A stretch of 64,000 nucleotides of DNA. It comes from Candidatus Micropelagos thuwalensis. Its GTDB lineage: Bacteria > Pseudomonadota > Alphaproteobacteria > RS24. Below are positions 27,020 through 37,276 of the stretch, in pieces (the stretch's first letter is position 1; each line of letters begins with the position of its first letter). The DNA lies in NCBI RefSeq assembly GCF_000469155.1, contig NZ_AWXE01000004.1, positions 310,001 through 374,000 on the forward strand, given 5' to 3'. The notes beneath the pieces were generated by a model, which saw only the letters and a list, made by a program, of their open reading frames with translations, had not been told where the DNA came from and ran no database searches. The translations under genes and the position numbers were made by a program.

Positions 27020-28297
27020 ATGAGTCGTTTAACCACTGCTACTGATGTAATTGATGCCCTTGGCGGGACACAAGCTGTCGCGCGCCTACTTAATGTCGGC
27101 GCTTCTGCCGTATCAAATTATCGTCGACTGGGCTTCCCAGCACGCGCTTATTACAAACTCTCGCTGGCCTGCGCCCAAAAAAGGTTAGATGTCGCAGAGG
27201 CCGTATTTGGTGGCCTACAATCGCTTGAAACCGCACAACCATTGCGACCCCCCTCTCGTCAGCTTCGAACAGGCACTCAAGAAGCCGATGGCATGTTGGC
27301 ACAGTTTATTGAAAGCGGTTACGAACCCGTAACACTCTCCATACTCCAGCCCTCCTCGCCATTTATTGACAGAATGGGCCCTGAGATGCAGCGTCGCCTC
27401 TTTACATTTACCGACCCAGCCGGCGAGCCATTATGCCTGCGCCCTGATTTAACTATCCCAACAGCACTAGAGCATTTAAGGCGCGGCATTGGTGGTGCAA
27501 ACCGCTATTGCTATCAGGGAACAGCGTTCCGCTATCAACCACGCGGCAGTGGCAAGCCTGAAGAGTTTACTCAGCTTGGTATCGAGATTATCGGGGAAAC
27601 CATGTCGGACACGCATCAAAAGGACGCGAATGAAGCTGAGGTTTTTGAACAAATATTAAAAATCATTATTGCCGCCGGGGTCAGCAGATTTGAGATTGTC
27701 TTTAACGACTCATCACATCTTGCGGATAATGTTAATGAATATGATTTCTCTGAAGCTTTTAAAAGCCAGTTAAAACGCCGCCTTTTGCAAAGTGATAGTC
27801 TTGATGACATCCAACAAACCCTCACGACACGCGCACAAAATGAAGCGCCCCCACCTAACCCGTTGCGTATGAATTTTGAGGAAACGGATAATATTATCGG
27901 GCGTTCAGGTGCTGAAATCATGGCACGGCTGGAACGTAAACAACAAGAAAGCCAGAACAACGCCAACGATTTAAAGGAATTAAACCGGATGCGCGTCGAT
28001 TTAGAGAAACAATCAGAGGGGAAAGCAGATCTGCCTGATTTTGCCCGCCCTCTTATTCAACAAGCCATAGCAGTGGGCTGCCACGAGGACCAGCTCGTTT
28101 ACGCGCCTAATCTAGGTCAGAAAATGGCTTATTATACGGGTTTGTTTTTTGAGATTCATGTACCTGCATTGCAGGAAAAGCGTGTTATCGCTTCAGGTGG
28201 TCGATATGACGATTTGTTATTTAGCCTGGGCGCATCGCAACCTGTGCCTGCGATTGGTGGCGCAATCGCGCTTGAACGACTTCAGGAGGCAATGTGA
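27020..28297 (+). CDS. hisZ: HisZ-type ATP phosphoribosyltransferase regulatory subunit with N-terminal HTH domain
   Basis: A 425-residue protein in two parts. Residues ~9-58 form a compact Cro/CII-like helix-turn-helix (ALGGTQAVARLLNVGASAVSNY, shown in two overlapping motifs: GGTQAVARLL and GASAVSNYRR). Residues ~82-425 are a rhizobial-type HisZ, a catalytically inactive HisS paralogue, with LCLRPDLTIP, YCYQGTAFRYQPRG, FTQLGIEIIGE and GGRYDDL. HisZ normally completes the short-form HisG enzyme of the first step of histidine synthesis. The reading frame runs through without a stop or frameshift, so this is a genuine fusion, not two genes. It overlaps hisG by one base. The HTH suggests an added DNA-binding, regulatory role. 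Confidence 0.85.
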   Translation: MSRLTTATDVIDALGGTQAVARLLNVGASAVSNYRRLGFPARAYYKLSLACAQKRLDVAEAVFGGLQSLETAQPLRPPSRQLRTGTQEADGMLAQFIESGYEPVTLSILQPSSPFIDRMGPEMQRRLFTFTDPAGEPLCLRPDLTIPTALEHLRRGIGGANRYCYQGTAFRYQPRGSGKPEEFTQLGIEIIGETMSDTHQKDANEAEVFEQILKIIIAAGVSRFEIVFNDSSHLADNVNEYDFSEAFKSQLKRRLLQSDSLDDIQQTLTTRAQNEAPPPNPLRMNFEETDNIIGRSGAEIMARLERKQQESQNNANDLKELNRMRVDLEKQSEGKADLPDFARPLIQQAIAVGCHEDQLVYAPNLGQKMAYYTGLFFEIHVPALQEKRVIASGGRYDDLLFSLGASQPVPAIGGAIALERLQEAM

Positions 28298-29328
28298 TGC
28301 CAACTGACAGGAAAGATGAGTCACAAGACCCCAAATCCTTTATCCTGGCCGTGCCATCTAAAGGACGCCTAGAAGAAAAATCTGCCGAGATTTTTTCTAA
28401 AGCCGGCTTACCCCTTTTACGCGACGGCGCTCGTGGCTACCAAGGGGAAATGGCTGGCAATGGAAGTGTGAAGGTCGAATATGTGTCAGCTGGAGACACC
28501 GCCGCACGGCTTGCCGAAGGGTCAGCGCATATGGGCATAACAGGAGAAGATTTACTACGCGAAGAAATCGCAGATTTCGACAGCGCCATTCATCTGGTCA
28601 GTCCACTTGGCTTCGGACAAGCAGATGTCGTTGTGGCAATACCGGATGGATGGGTTGATGTCACAACCATGAACGACCTCGCTGATGTCGCCGCCGAATT
28701 CAGAGCGAGACACGGGCGACGCCTCCGCGTGGCGACCAAATATACCCATCTCACTACCGATTTCTTTGCGCGGCATGGCGCAGATGATTGCGAACTTGTG
28801 CAAAGTTTCGGCGCAACCGAAGGGGCGCCCAGCTCCGGCGCGGCGGAAGCGATTGTCGACATCACCTCAACAGGCGCAACACTCGCAGCAAATAATCTTC
28901 GCATCCCTAATGACGGAATTATTTTAAAAAGCGAGGCGCAACTCGCGGCATCTTTAAAAGCCAACTGGTCAGATAAAGCACGCGCGGCGGCAAAATTCAT
29001 ATTGACGCGCCTGGAGGCCTATCAGATTGCCAAAAAGCAAATCAAAGTCTGCCTTAGGTCTACACCCAATATGGGGGCCGCTAATATGAGGCCGCCGGAA
29101 ATTGAGCAGTTACAGTCAAATTACGGCGCAAAACTGGTTGATATATCCACTGGTGCAACGGATCAGGGGTCTTCTTACACTTTTATTTTGCCTGTTAATC
29201 AACAGGCGGCATTTATGGATGATATGATAGGCAATCAGCTTTTTGCGATTGGGGAAGTGTCTAAGCCGGATTTTCTGTATTTCCAGCGCTGTGAAATGCT
29301 GGAGCGCTTATTGGGTCGGTTGGTTTAA
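28297..29328 (+). CDS. hisG: ATP phosphoribosyltransferase catalytic subunit, with C-terminal extension
   Basis: HisG condenses ATP and PRPP in the first step of histidine synthesis. ATG 28297 overlaps the upstream TGA and has a strong AGGAGG 8 bases before it. Residues ~14-222 match rhizobial-type HisG: LAVPSKGRL, GITGEDLLREE, GFGQADVVVAIP, ATKYTHLTTDFF, FGATEGAPSSG and the PRPP motif DITSTGATLAANN (188-200). The protein is 343 residues against roughly 230 for that type. The extra C-terminal ~110 residues do not look like the ACT-related domain of long HisG to me. An unusual regulatory attachment is possible. Confidence 0.93.
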   Translation: MPTDRKDESQDPKSFILAVPSKGRLEEKSAEIFSKAGLPLLRDGARGYQGEMAGNGSVKVEYVSAGDTAARLAEGSAHMGITGEDLLREEIADFDSAIHLVSPLGFGQADVVVAIPDGWVDVTTMNDLADVAAEFRARHGRRLRVATKYTHLTTDFFARHGADDCELVQSFGATEGAPSSGAAEAIVDITSTGATLAANNLRIPNDGIILKSEAQLAASLKANWSDKARAAAKFILTRLEAYQIAKKQIKVCLRSTPNMGAANMRPPEIEQLQSNYGAKLVDISTGATDQGSSYTFILPVNQQAAFMDDMIGNQLFAIGEVSKPDFLYFQRCEMLERLLGRLV

Positions 29329-29355
29329 GCTCCGGAGCATAACCCATAAGCAAAA

Positions 29356-29387
29356 CCGGAATCTTCGGTTTTATTCGAAGATTCCGG
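29356..29387. terminator. 12-bp perfect hairpin after hisG, possible terminator or 3' stabiliser
   Basis: Arms CCGGAATCTTCG (29356-29367) and CGAAGATTCCGG (29376-29387) enclose an 8-base loop. On the + strand no T-run follows; on the - strand TTTTG follows. It begins 28 bases after the hisG stop, so it may end or protect the his transcript, but it is not a canonical + strand rho-independent terminator. Confidence 0.45.
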
Positions 29388-29571
29388 CATGATGGTGTTT
29401 CAGGGCGCACCATTGAATCGGCAGATAGGTTTGGCCCCTCAATGACTGAAAACCACTAACCTACCCAGTGCCGCATTCGCCGGTAAGCCACAACGGGGTT
29501 ATTATCAGTAAAATCAATTGATTTCAAAAATTGAAATATAGAAATTAATTGCAGTTTTTTTGCTTTTACCT

Positions 29572-29603
29572 CTTGAAACTCCCGAGGCAGGCTCTTATCT
29601 CTG
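29572..29603 (+). promoter_or_regulatory. RpoH (sigma-32)-type heat-shock promoter of groESL
   Basis: CTTG (29572-29575), an 18-base spacer, then CTTATCTCTG (29594-29603) match the alphaproteobacterial RpoH consensus CTTG-N17/18-CYTATnTnnG. It lies 83 bases before the groES start on the same strand. Match and position are both seen in sequence; use in vivo is inferred. Confidence 0.75.
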
Positions 29604-29615
29604 AAATGTTTCAGC

Positions 29616-29639
29616 GACCCGGCTTTTAGGGGGCGGGTC
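29616..29639 (+). other. hairpin in the predicted groES leader
   Basis: GACCCG (29616-29621) and CGGGTC (29634-29639) can pair around a 12-base loop in the leader downstream of the RpoH promoter and 36 bases before the ribosome binding site. It could stabilise the mRNA. It does not cover the AGGAGG, so a thermometer role is not supported directly. Confidence 0.35.
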
Positions 29640-29685
29640 AAGACAAGAGAAATATAAGCTTATTCCAAGATTAGGAGGAAGAAAA

Positions 29686-29973
29686 ATGGCATTTCGCCCA
29701 ATGCATGATCGCGTATTGGTTCGTCGTATGGACGAGGATTCCAAAACTGCGGGCGGGATTATCATTCCCGATTCCGCACAAGAAAAACCATCACAAGGCG
29801 TTATCGTCGCTGTCGGAACTGGTCTCAGAACCGAAGACGGTAAAATTACACCGCTTGATGTGAAACCAAAAGATAAAGTTCTTTTTGGGAAATGGTCAGG
29901 AAATGAAGTCACTATTGATGGTGAAGAACTTCTGATTATGAAAGAGTCCGACATCCTCGGCATTATCGACTGA
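29686..29973 (+). CDS. groES: co-chaperonin GroES
   Basis: A 95-residue GroES that forms the heptameric lid of the GroEL folding chamber in the cytoplasm. Recognisable parts are the N-terminal [10 protein letters not shown], the mobile loop with [16 protein letters not shown], the VAVGTG segment and the C-terminal [14 protein letters not shown] strong AGGAGG lies 8 bases before the start. An RpoH-type promoter stands upstream. groEL follows after 54 bp with its own ribosome binding site, so this is the standard bicistronic operon. Confidence 0.98.
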   Translation: MAFRPMHDRVLVRRMDEDSKTAGGIIIPDSAQEKPSQGVIVAVGTGLRTEDGKITPLDVKPKDKVLFGKWSGNEVTIDGEELLIMKESDILGIID

Positions 29974-29982
29974 ACAGTCTAA

Positions 29983-31668
<1,686 letters not shown>

Positions 31669-31690
31669 GCTGTCTGTATAAAGACTTTTA

Positions 31691-31718
31691 AAAGGGCCGC
31701 TTTATGCGGCCCTTTTTT
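31691..31718 (+). terminator. rho-independent terminator of groESL, bidirectional
   Basis: A 10-bp stem, AAAGGGCCGC (31691-31700) with GCGGCCCTTT (31706-31715), has a 5-base loop and a T-run extending to 31718. It begins 22 bases after groEL. On the opposite strand the A-rich left side also gives a T-rich tail, so it can serve the convergent SDR gene ending at 31723. Confidence 0.9.
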
Positions 31719-31722
31719 ATTA

Positions 31723-32493
31723 CTAAAATCCGTTAACGACCTGTCCGCCATCAATCGTTAGGGTCTGCCCATTAACAAATGATCCAGCGGGTGAGGCCAG
31801 AAAGACTGCCGCACCGGCGATTTCATCCGGCGAGCCGATACGTTTCATTGGCGTCGTGGAAGTCGCCACTTCCAGAATTTCAGGGTTATCCCAAAGCGCT
31901 TTAGCAAAATAAGTTTTAATGAGACCCGGCGCGATGGCATTGGTACGAACATTATCTCCGCCATGCTCAACGGCCATATTACGCGCCAGTGCAGAATCTG
32001 CAGCTTTTGAAAGACCATAAACACCAAGCGTTGGTTGACCCATTTGCCCAGCGATTGAGGAAATGACAATAATGGCACCGTCCTTGCGGGCCTTCATGCC
32101 GGGAATGACCATGTTCATCAGCCAGTGATTTGATTTGACATTACATTCCATCACACGGTCAAAGGCATCATCAGGACAATCGGCAGATGGGCCAAAATAA
32201 GGATTCACGGCAGCATTACACACAAGAATATCCACTTGACCGAAAGCTTTTTCAGTTTCATCGACCAGATTCTGTAATGCGTCTTTATCACCAATATGGG
32301 CGGCTATGGTTTTGGCGCGTCCCGGATATTTAGCATTAATCGCCTCTGTGACAGCATCACATGCGTCCTCTTTACGGCTGGAGATAATAACATTCGCACC
32401 ATGTTCAGCCATTCGGACAGCGATAGCTTCGCCAATACCTCTGGAGGATCCAGTAATAATGGCTGTTTTGCCGGTTAGATCAAATAATTCCAC
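31723..32493 (-). CDS. short-chain dehydrogenase/reductase
   Basis: A 256-residue classical SDR oxidoreductase with a Rossmann fold. The cofactor motif is TGSSRGIG (15-22), then CNAAVN, the catalytic Ser in VISSIAG, the YGLSK active site (Tyr and Lys) and the C-terminal VNGQTLTIDGG. Arg and Ser after the first strand (SSRKED) suggest NADP(H) preference. Such enzymes act on alcohols, ketones or acyl groups; the substrate cannot be told from sequence. It converges with groEL across a shared terminator and is divergent from the HAD gene. Confidence 0.9.
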   Translation of the reverse strand: MELFDLTGKTAIITGSSRGIGEAIAVRMAEHGANVIISSRKEDACDAVTEAINAKYPGRAKTIAAHIGDKDALQNLVDETEKAFGQVDILVCNAAVNPYFGPSADCPDDAFDRVMECNVKSNHWLMNMVIPGMKARKDGAIIVISSIAGQMGQPTLGVYGLSKAADSALARNMAVEHGGDNVRTNAIAPGLIKTYFAKALWDNPEILEVATSTTPMKRIGSPDEIAGAAVFLASPAGSFVNGQTLTIDGGQVVNGF

Positions 32494-32606
32494 TTCTTTG
32501 CCCCTCTGATAAATCTCGTAATTAAAATTATCCGTAAGTTATCAGCTTTTAAAAAATCTGCAATTTTCATCTTGAACTGACGACTTGATTGGGGCAGTTT
32601 CCTGCC

Positions 32607-33476
32607 ATGTCGACGGAAAAATCACTTCCAAAAAAAATCGAGAGCTTACAGGCTGTTGCATCCGATTATGATGCCTTGCTTTGTGATGTTTGGGGTGTCA
32701 TTCATAACGGCTATCATCTATTTCCCGGTGTTGCAGAAGCCTTGCAGGGTTGGCGAGACAATGTTGGCCCTGTTCTGCTGCTTACCAATGCGCCAAGACC
32801 TGCAGAGGCCGTACAAAGACGCCTCGACCGCATGGACTGCCCTCGTGAAGCTTATGACGGCATTTTATCTTCCGGCGATGCGGCGCGCGAGATACTTTCA
32901 CAACGCGGTGCTGAGGGACAGGTTTGTTATTTTGTCGGCGCAACGAAAGACGTTGATGTACTGAACGGTATTGATATCGAATTTGCCCCAGCTGAAGAGG
33001 CAGATTTTATTTTGCTCACTGGGATGAGCAATGACATGGAAGAAACGCTGGAAGATTATGCCGATGAAATCGCCCTTTGGCATAAACACAACCTGCAATT
33101 AATATGCGCCAATCCAGACCGCATTGTTCAGATTGGTGAGCAAGTGATTTACTGTGCCGGTGCTCTGGCAGAAATATACGAAAATAACGGCGGAGACGTC
33201 ATCTGGCTCGGCAAGCCCCATCTGCCGATTTATGATACGGGTTTTAACAGACTTCAAAAACTGACCAATATGGAAACACCGCGTATTTTAGCCATTGGCG
33301 ACGGCTTTAAAACCGATATACCCGGTGCTAATGCAGCGAATTTGGATGTGCTTTTCATTACGGGCGGATTGAGCGAAACACTTACGCAGGAAACGAAAAC
33401 GCCAGAAGATATAGCGGCTATTCTGCGTGACTATGACTCATACGCGCATTATTTTATGAAACATCTATCATGGTGA
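32607..33476 (+). CDS. HAD-superfamily class IIA hydrolase (TIGR01459-like)
   Basis: A 289-residue HAD hydrolase from ATG 32607; an upstream TTG at 32589 is less likely. Motif I is CDVWGVIHNG, motif II LLTNAPRP, a Lys comes in GKPHLPIYD and motif III is AIGDGFKTDIPGANAA. The C2-type cap lies between motifs II and III. The nucleophile position reads Asp-Val-Trp, which lacks the second Asp of DxD phosphatases; this is a known trait of the alphaproteobacterial TIGR01459 family, and the enzymatic role is unknown. It starts a row of + strand genes (ribF, ileS, lspA) conserved in this class. Confidence 0.85.
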   Translation: MSTEKSLPKKIESLQAVASDYDALLCDVWGVIHNGYHLFPGVAEALQGWRDNVGPVLLLTNAPRPAEAVQRRLDRMDCPREAYDGILSSGDAAREILSQRGAEGQVCYFVGATKDVDVLNGIDIEFAPAEEADFILLTGMSNDMEETLEDYADEIALWHKHNLQLICANPDRIVQIGEQVIYCAGALAEIYENNGGDVIWLGKPHLPIYDTGFNRLQKLTNMETPRILAIGDGFKTDIPGANAANLDVLFITGGLSETLTQETKTPEDIAAILRDYDSYAHYFMKHLSW

Positions 33477-33479
33477 CTT

Positions 33480-34442
33480 ATGGGATTGTTTCGCGACCTT
33501 TCACAACTACCTGAAACTGCCAAAGGCGGCGTATTGGTAATCGGCAATTTTGATGGAGTACATAAAGGCCATCAAGCTGTGCTTGCGCGCGCCCTTGAAA
33601 AAGCCGGAGAAATTGATGGTAAGACAGGGGCAGAAGTCACGGTTCTGGTATTTGACCCGCATCCCCGACAATATTTTGCCCCGCATGCACCTTCTTTGAG
33701 GCTCACACGACTTGGAACACGCGCACGTCTGCTCCAACAATATGGCGCAACCAATACAGTAGCCTTAACATTTAATAAGAACATGGCGGAAATGTCGGCA
33801 GAAGATTTCATACAGAAAATCATCATTGAAAGCTTTGACGCACGCGCCATTTGTATCGGGCATGATTTTCATTTTGGCAAAAATCGTGCGGGCACCCCAG
33901 ATATGTTAAAAACCGCTGGCGAGAAATATGGTTTTGATGTTTTGTTCATCGCGGCTGTGTCGCCTGACAATGCCGGGGAAAGACCCTACTCTTCTACAGC
34001 GATAAGGGAATGCCTCACCCGTGGAGAAATCTCACAAGCCACAAACCTTCTCGGCGACTATTGGCGGTTGGAAGCTGAAGTTCAACAAGGCGACCAGAGA
34101 GGCCGTACCATTGATTTTCCGACTGCAAATCTGTCACTTGAGGATTATCACCTTCCTCTGTTCGGCGTTTATGCCGTTACAGTCGAGATGCTGGATGGCA
34201 CATTTGCCGGACAAAAATTCACTGGGGTCGCCAATCTTGGCATACGCCCAAGTTTTGAAACCGAAGCGCCACGTCTCGAAGTTTTTATCTTTGATTTTGA
34301 CGGCGACATTTATGGCGACACATTGAGCGTAGGTTTGGCTGATTTTATCCGGCCCGAACAACAATTTGACAACCTTGACGAACTTAAGGCACAAATCGCA
34401 CGGGATGTTCAATCAGCCCGCGAAGTGCTTGCAAGCCTCTAA
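33480..34442 (+). CDS. ribF: bifunctional riboflavin kinase / FAD synthetase
   Basis: RibF phosphorylates riboflavin to FMN and adenylates it to FAD. The 320-residue protein has an N-terminal nucleotidyltransferase domain with GNFDGVHKGHQ, FDPHPRQYF, IGHDFHFGKNR and SSTAIRECL, and a C-terminal kinase domain with DFPTANLS, GVYAVTVEM and GVANLGIRPSF. Both domains look intact. It begins 3 bp after the HAD gene and ends 20 bp before ileS, in the ribF-ileS-lspA order common in proteobacteria. Confidence 0.96.
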   Translation: MGLFRDLSQLPETAKGGVLVIGNFDGVHKGHQAVLARALEKAGEIDGKTGAEVTVLVFDPHPRQYFAPHAPSLRLTRLGTRARLLQQYGATNTVALTFNKNMAEMSAEDFIQKIIIESFDARAICIGHDFHFGKNRAGTPDMLKTAGEKYGFDVLFIAAVSPDNAGERPYSSTAIRECLTRGEISQATNLLGDYWRLEAEVQQGDQRGRTIDFPTANLSLEDYHLPLFGVYAVTVEMLDGTFAGQKFTGVANLGIRPSFETEAPRLEVFIFDFDGDIYGDTLSVGLADFIRPEQQFDNLDELKAQIARDVQSAREVLASL

Positions 34443-34462
34443 CCGCATTGGTAAAACCGCGC

Positions 34463-37276
34463 ATGGAAGAAGATTTAAGAGATTATCGGGAAACATTGAA
34501 CCTTCCCCAAACCGACTTTCCGATGAAAGCCGGTCTACCGAAACGTGAGCCGGAAATTTTAGCCTATTGGGAAAAAATCGGGCTCTATGATCGGTTGCGA
34601 GATGCCGCCAAAGATAAAGAGAAATTCGTTCTGCATGACGGGCCACCCTACGCTAATGGTGATATTCATATCGGGCATGCGCTCAATAAAATACTCAAAG
34701 ACATTATTGTTCGCGCGCGGCAGATGACTGGAAAAAACGCTGTATATGTGCCGGGTTGGGATTGTCACGGGCTACCGATTGAATGGAAAATTGAAGAGCA
34801 ATATCGCTCTAAAGGTCTGAACAAAGACGAAGTCCCCGCCGCGGAATTCCGCGCCGAATGCCGTAGCTTTGCGGAAAAATGGGTCGCTACTCAATCCAAA
34901 CAATTTCAACGTTTGGGTATTATCGGTGATTGGGACAAACCCTATACGACCATGGCCTTTGATGCTGAAGCCGTCATTGTTCAGGAATTCCAGAAATTCG
35001 TGATGAATGGAGCCCTTTATCGTGGTTCAAAACCGGTCATGTGGTCAGTGGTTGAAAAAACCGCCCTCGCCGAAGCCGAGGTTGAATATGAAGAGCATGT
35101 CTCCCCGACAATTTTCGTTAAGTTTCCTGTTAAGCAGGCTGACGACCCCGCATTAACAGACGGGGTTTCGGCTGTTATCTGGACGACAACACCCTGGACC
35201 ATTCCCGGCAATCGAGCGATGGCCTTTTCAAAGGCACTCAGCTACGGATTGTATCAGGTCGGGGATGACAAACTCATTCTTAGTGATGACCTTGCCGAAC
35301 GCGCCATGAATGCCGCCGATATAACTGATTTCCAACGCCTAAGAGATGTTGAACCTGAAGGCCTGATTTGCGCCCATCCGTTTGCAGGACAAGGTTATGA
35401 TTTTGACGTGCCGATACTGGCCGGAGATTTTGTGACTGCAGAAACAGGCACAGGGCTTGTACATATTGCCCCCGGGCATGGTCAGGATGACTTTGAACTT
35501 GGTTTGAAGCACCAGATAGAGGTTCCCTTCACAGTTGACGAAGCGGGTGTCTATTTCGACCATGTACCGATTTTTGCCGGCAAGAAAGTTCTGGACGAAA
35601 ATGGTAAAAACGGCGATGCCAATGGCGCTGTTATCACGGCACTGATTGAAGCCAACGCGCTTTTCGCCAAAGGCAAATTGCGTCACCAATATCCTCATAG
35701 CTGGCGGTCTAAAGCCCCGTTAATTTTTAGAAACACGCCACAATGGTTCGTGTCTATGGAGCACGATAATCTGCGTGATAAAGCTCTTAAAGCCATTGAC
35801 GAGGTCAACTGGTTTCCCAAAGCTGGGCGTAATAGAATTTACGCTATGATTGAAAACCGCCCCGATTGGGTGCTGTCGCGTCAACGCGCATGGGGTGTAC
35901 CACTGACAGTCTTTATACACCAGCAATCCGGTGAGATTTTGCGTGACGAAGCCGTTAACCAGCGCATTGTCGAGGCGGTGAAAGCTCAAGGCGCAGATGC
36001 GTGGTTCAACACCGACCCACAGGTTTTTCTTGGTGACACATATCAAGCAGAGGATTATGAGCAAGTCACAGACATTCTCGATGTCTGGTTTGACAGCGGC
36101 ACGACACACGCCTTTGTGCTGGAAGAACGCAACGACTTGCACTGGCCTGCCGATGTTTATTTGGAAGGCTCTGACCAGCATCGCGGCTGGTTTCATTCCT
36201 CCTTGCTCGAATCCTGCGCGACGCGCGGTGTCGCACCTTATAAAAATGTGGTGACCCATGGCTTCACCATGGATGAAAAAGGCCGCAAAATGTCTAAATC
36301 CATGGGTAATGCGGTCGACCCGCTTAAAGTCATTGACCAATCAGGAGCCGAGATTATCCGGCTCTGGACCACAAGTTGTGACTATAGTGAGGACCAACGC
36401 ATCGGGCCGGAAATCATCAAAGCCAATACAGATGCATATCGCAAAATGCGGAACTGCTTCCGCTTTCTACTCGGTAATCTTTCGGGGTTCAATGATGCAG
36501 AGAAATGTGATCTGCAAGATCTGCCGGAACTTGAACGTTATATGTTGCACCGCCTGGGTGAGGTCAGCGAAATGGTTCGTGCTGGCTATGAAGATTTTGA
36601 CTTCAGACGTGTATACCAAACATTGTTTAACTTTATGACGGTAGAACTGTCTGCGTTTTATTTCGACATTCGGAAGGATGCGTTATATTGCGACCCCGAT
36701 AACAGCCCAGCACGACGGGGGTGCTACACCGTTATGGATATAACTTTTGACTGCCTGACAAGCTGGCTAGCGCCGATTTTGTGCTTTACCACAGAAGAAG
36801 TTTGGCAAAGCCGCCATGGTGAGACCCGTGACTCCATTCACGAGCAACAATTCCCCGACATACCAGCACATTATAAAAATGATGAATTGGGGGCAAAGTG
36901 GGACATCATCCGCAAAATTCGCCGCGTCGTCACCGGCGCACTGGAAATTGAACGACAAGAAAAACGCATTGGTTCCAGTCTGGAAGCCGCGCCTGTTGTT
37001 TTTATCGCCAATACTGACTGGTTTGATAAAACCCAAGATTTAAACATGGCAGATATTTGCATCACGTCGCAGATTGATATCCGCAATGAGGTGCCACCCG
37101 CAGAGGCCTTCACTCTTGATGATGTGAAAGAAGTCGGTGTCATTCCTGCTCTGGCTATCGGACAAAAATGTCGTCGCAGCTGGAAAATTCTGCCTGATGT
37201 CGGCAGCGTTGAAGCCTATCCAGATTTAAGCCCCCGCGATGCTCAGGCTGTGTCAGCTTATGACAGCCAAATATGA
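34463..37276 (+). CDS. ileS: isoleucyl-tRNA synthetase
   Basis: A class Ia synthetase of 937 residues from ATG 34463; the TTG at 34448 is a less likely start. HIGH reads HIGH in DIHIGHALNK, KMSKS reads KMSKSMGNA, and the editing domain (WTTTPWTIPGN, ETGTGLVHIAPGHG) is complete. The C-terminal zinc-ribbon region has only one Cys (Cys903 in KCRRSWK) where four are normal in E. coli-type enzymes; the rest ends in SPRDAQAVSAYDSQI. Zinc binding is therefore probably lost there. The stop overlaps the lspA start by 4 bp. Confidence 0.96.
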   Translation: MEEDLRDYRETLNLPQTDFPMKAGLPKREPEILAYWEKIGLYDRLRDAAKDKEKFVLHDGPPYANGDIHIGHALNKILKDIIVRARQMTGKNAVYVPGWDCHGLPIEWKIEEQYRSKGLNKDEVPAAEFRAECRSFAEKWVATQSKQFQRLGIIGDWDKPYTTMAFDAEAVIVQEFQKFVMNGALYRGSKPVMWSVVEKTALAEAEVEYEEHVSPTIFVKFPVKQADDPALTDGVSAVIWTTTPWTIPGNRAMAFSKALSYGLYQVGDDKLILSDDLAERAMNAADITDFQRLRDVEPEGLICAHPFAGQGYDFDVPILAGDFVTAETGTGLVHIAPGHGQDDFELGLKHQIEVPFTVDEAGVYFDHVPIFAGKKVLDENGKNGDANGAVITALIEANALFAKGKLRHQYPHSWRSKAPLIFRNTPQWFVSMEHDNLRDKALKAIDEVNWFPKAGRNRIYAMIENRPDWVLSRQRAWGVPLTVFIHQQSGEILRDEAVNQRIVEAVKAQGADAWFNTDPQVFLGDTYQAEDYEQVTDILDVWFDSGTTHAFVLEERNDLHWPADVYLEGSDQHRGWFHSSLLESCATRGVAPYKNVVTHGFTMDEKGRKMSKSMGNAVDPLKVIDQSGAEIIRLWTTSCDYSEDQRIGPEIIKANTDAYRKMRNCFRFLLGNLSGFNDAEKCDLQDLPELERYMLHRLGEVSEMVRAGYEDFDFRRVYQTLFNFMTVELSAFYFDIRKDALYCDPDNSPARRGCYTVMDITFDCLTSWLAPILCFTTEEVWQSRHGETRDSIHEQQFPDIPAHYKNDELGAKWDIIRKIRRVVTGALEIERQEKRIGSSLEAAPVVFIANTDWFDKTQDLNMADICITSQIDIRNEVPPAEAFTLDDVKEVGVIPALAIGQKCRRSWKILPDVGSVEAYPDLSPRDAQAVSAYDSQI

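Larger units (their letters stand above)
29329..29685. other. intergenic region between hisG and groES
   Basis: This 357-bp gap has no convincing open reading frame. It contains a perfect inverted repeat at 29356-29387, a short ATTTCAA-AAA-TTGAAAT palindrome at 29521-29537, an RpoH-type promoter at 29572-29603, a leader hairpin at 29616-29639 and a strong AGGAGG ribosome binding site just before groES. I do not see a CIRCE element. Confidence 0.7.

Noticed and set aside
27020-27260. HTH part of HisZ as a separate small gene or product of a frameshift
   Set aside because: The frame continues without a stop into HisZ and no start with a ribosome binding site separates the two parts, so a single fused gene is the simplest reading.
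29400-29685. CIRCE element before groES
   Set aside because: No TTAGCACTC-N9-GAGTGCTAA-like repeat was found. The short palindromes present have other sequences.
35720-36340. 206-codon - strand reading frame inside ileS
   Set aside because: It is fully antisense to a highly conserved part of ileS and resembles no protein family.
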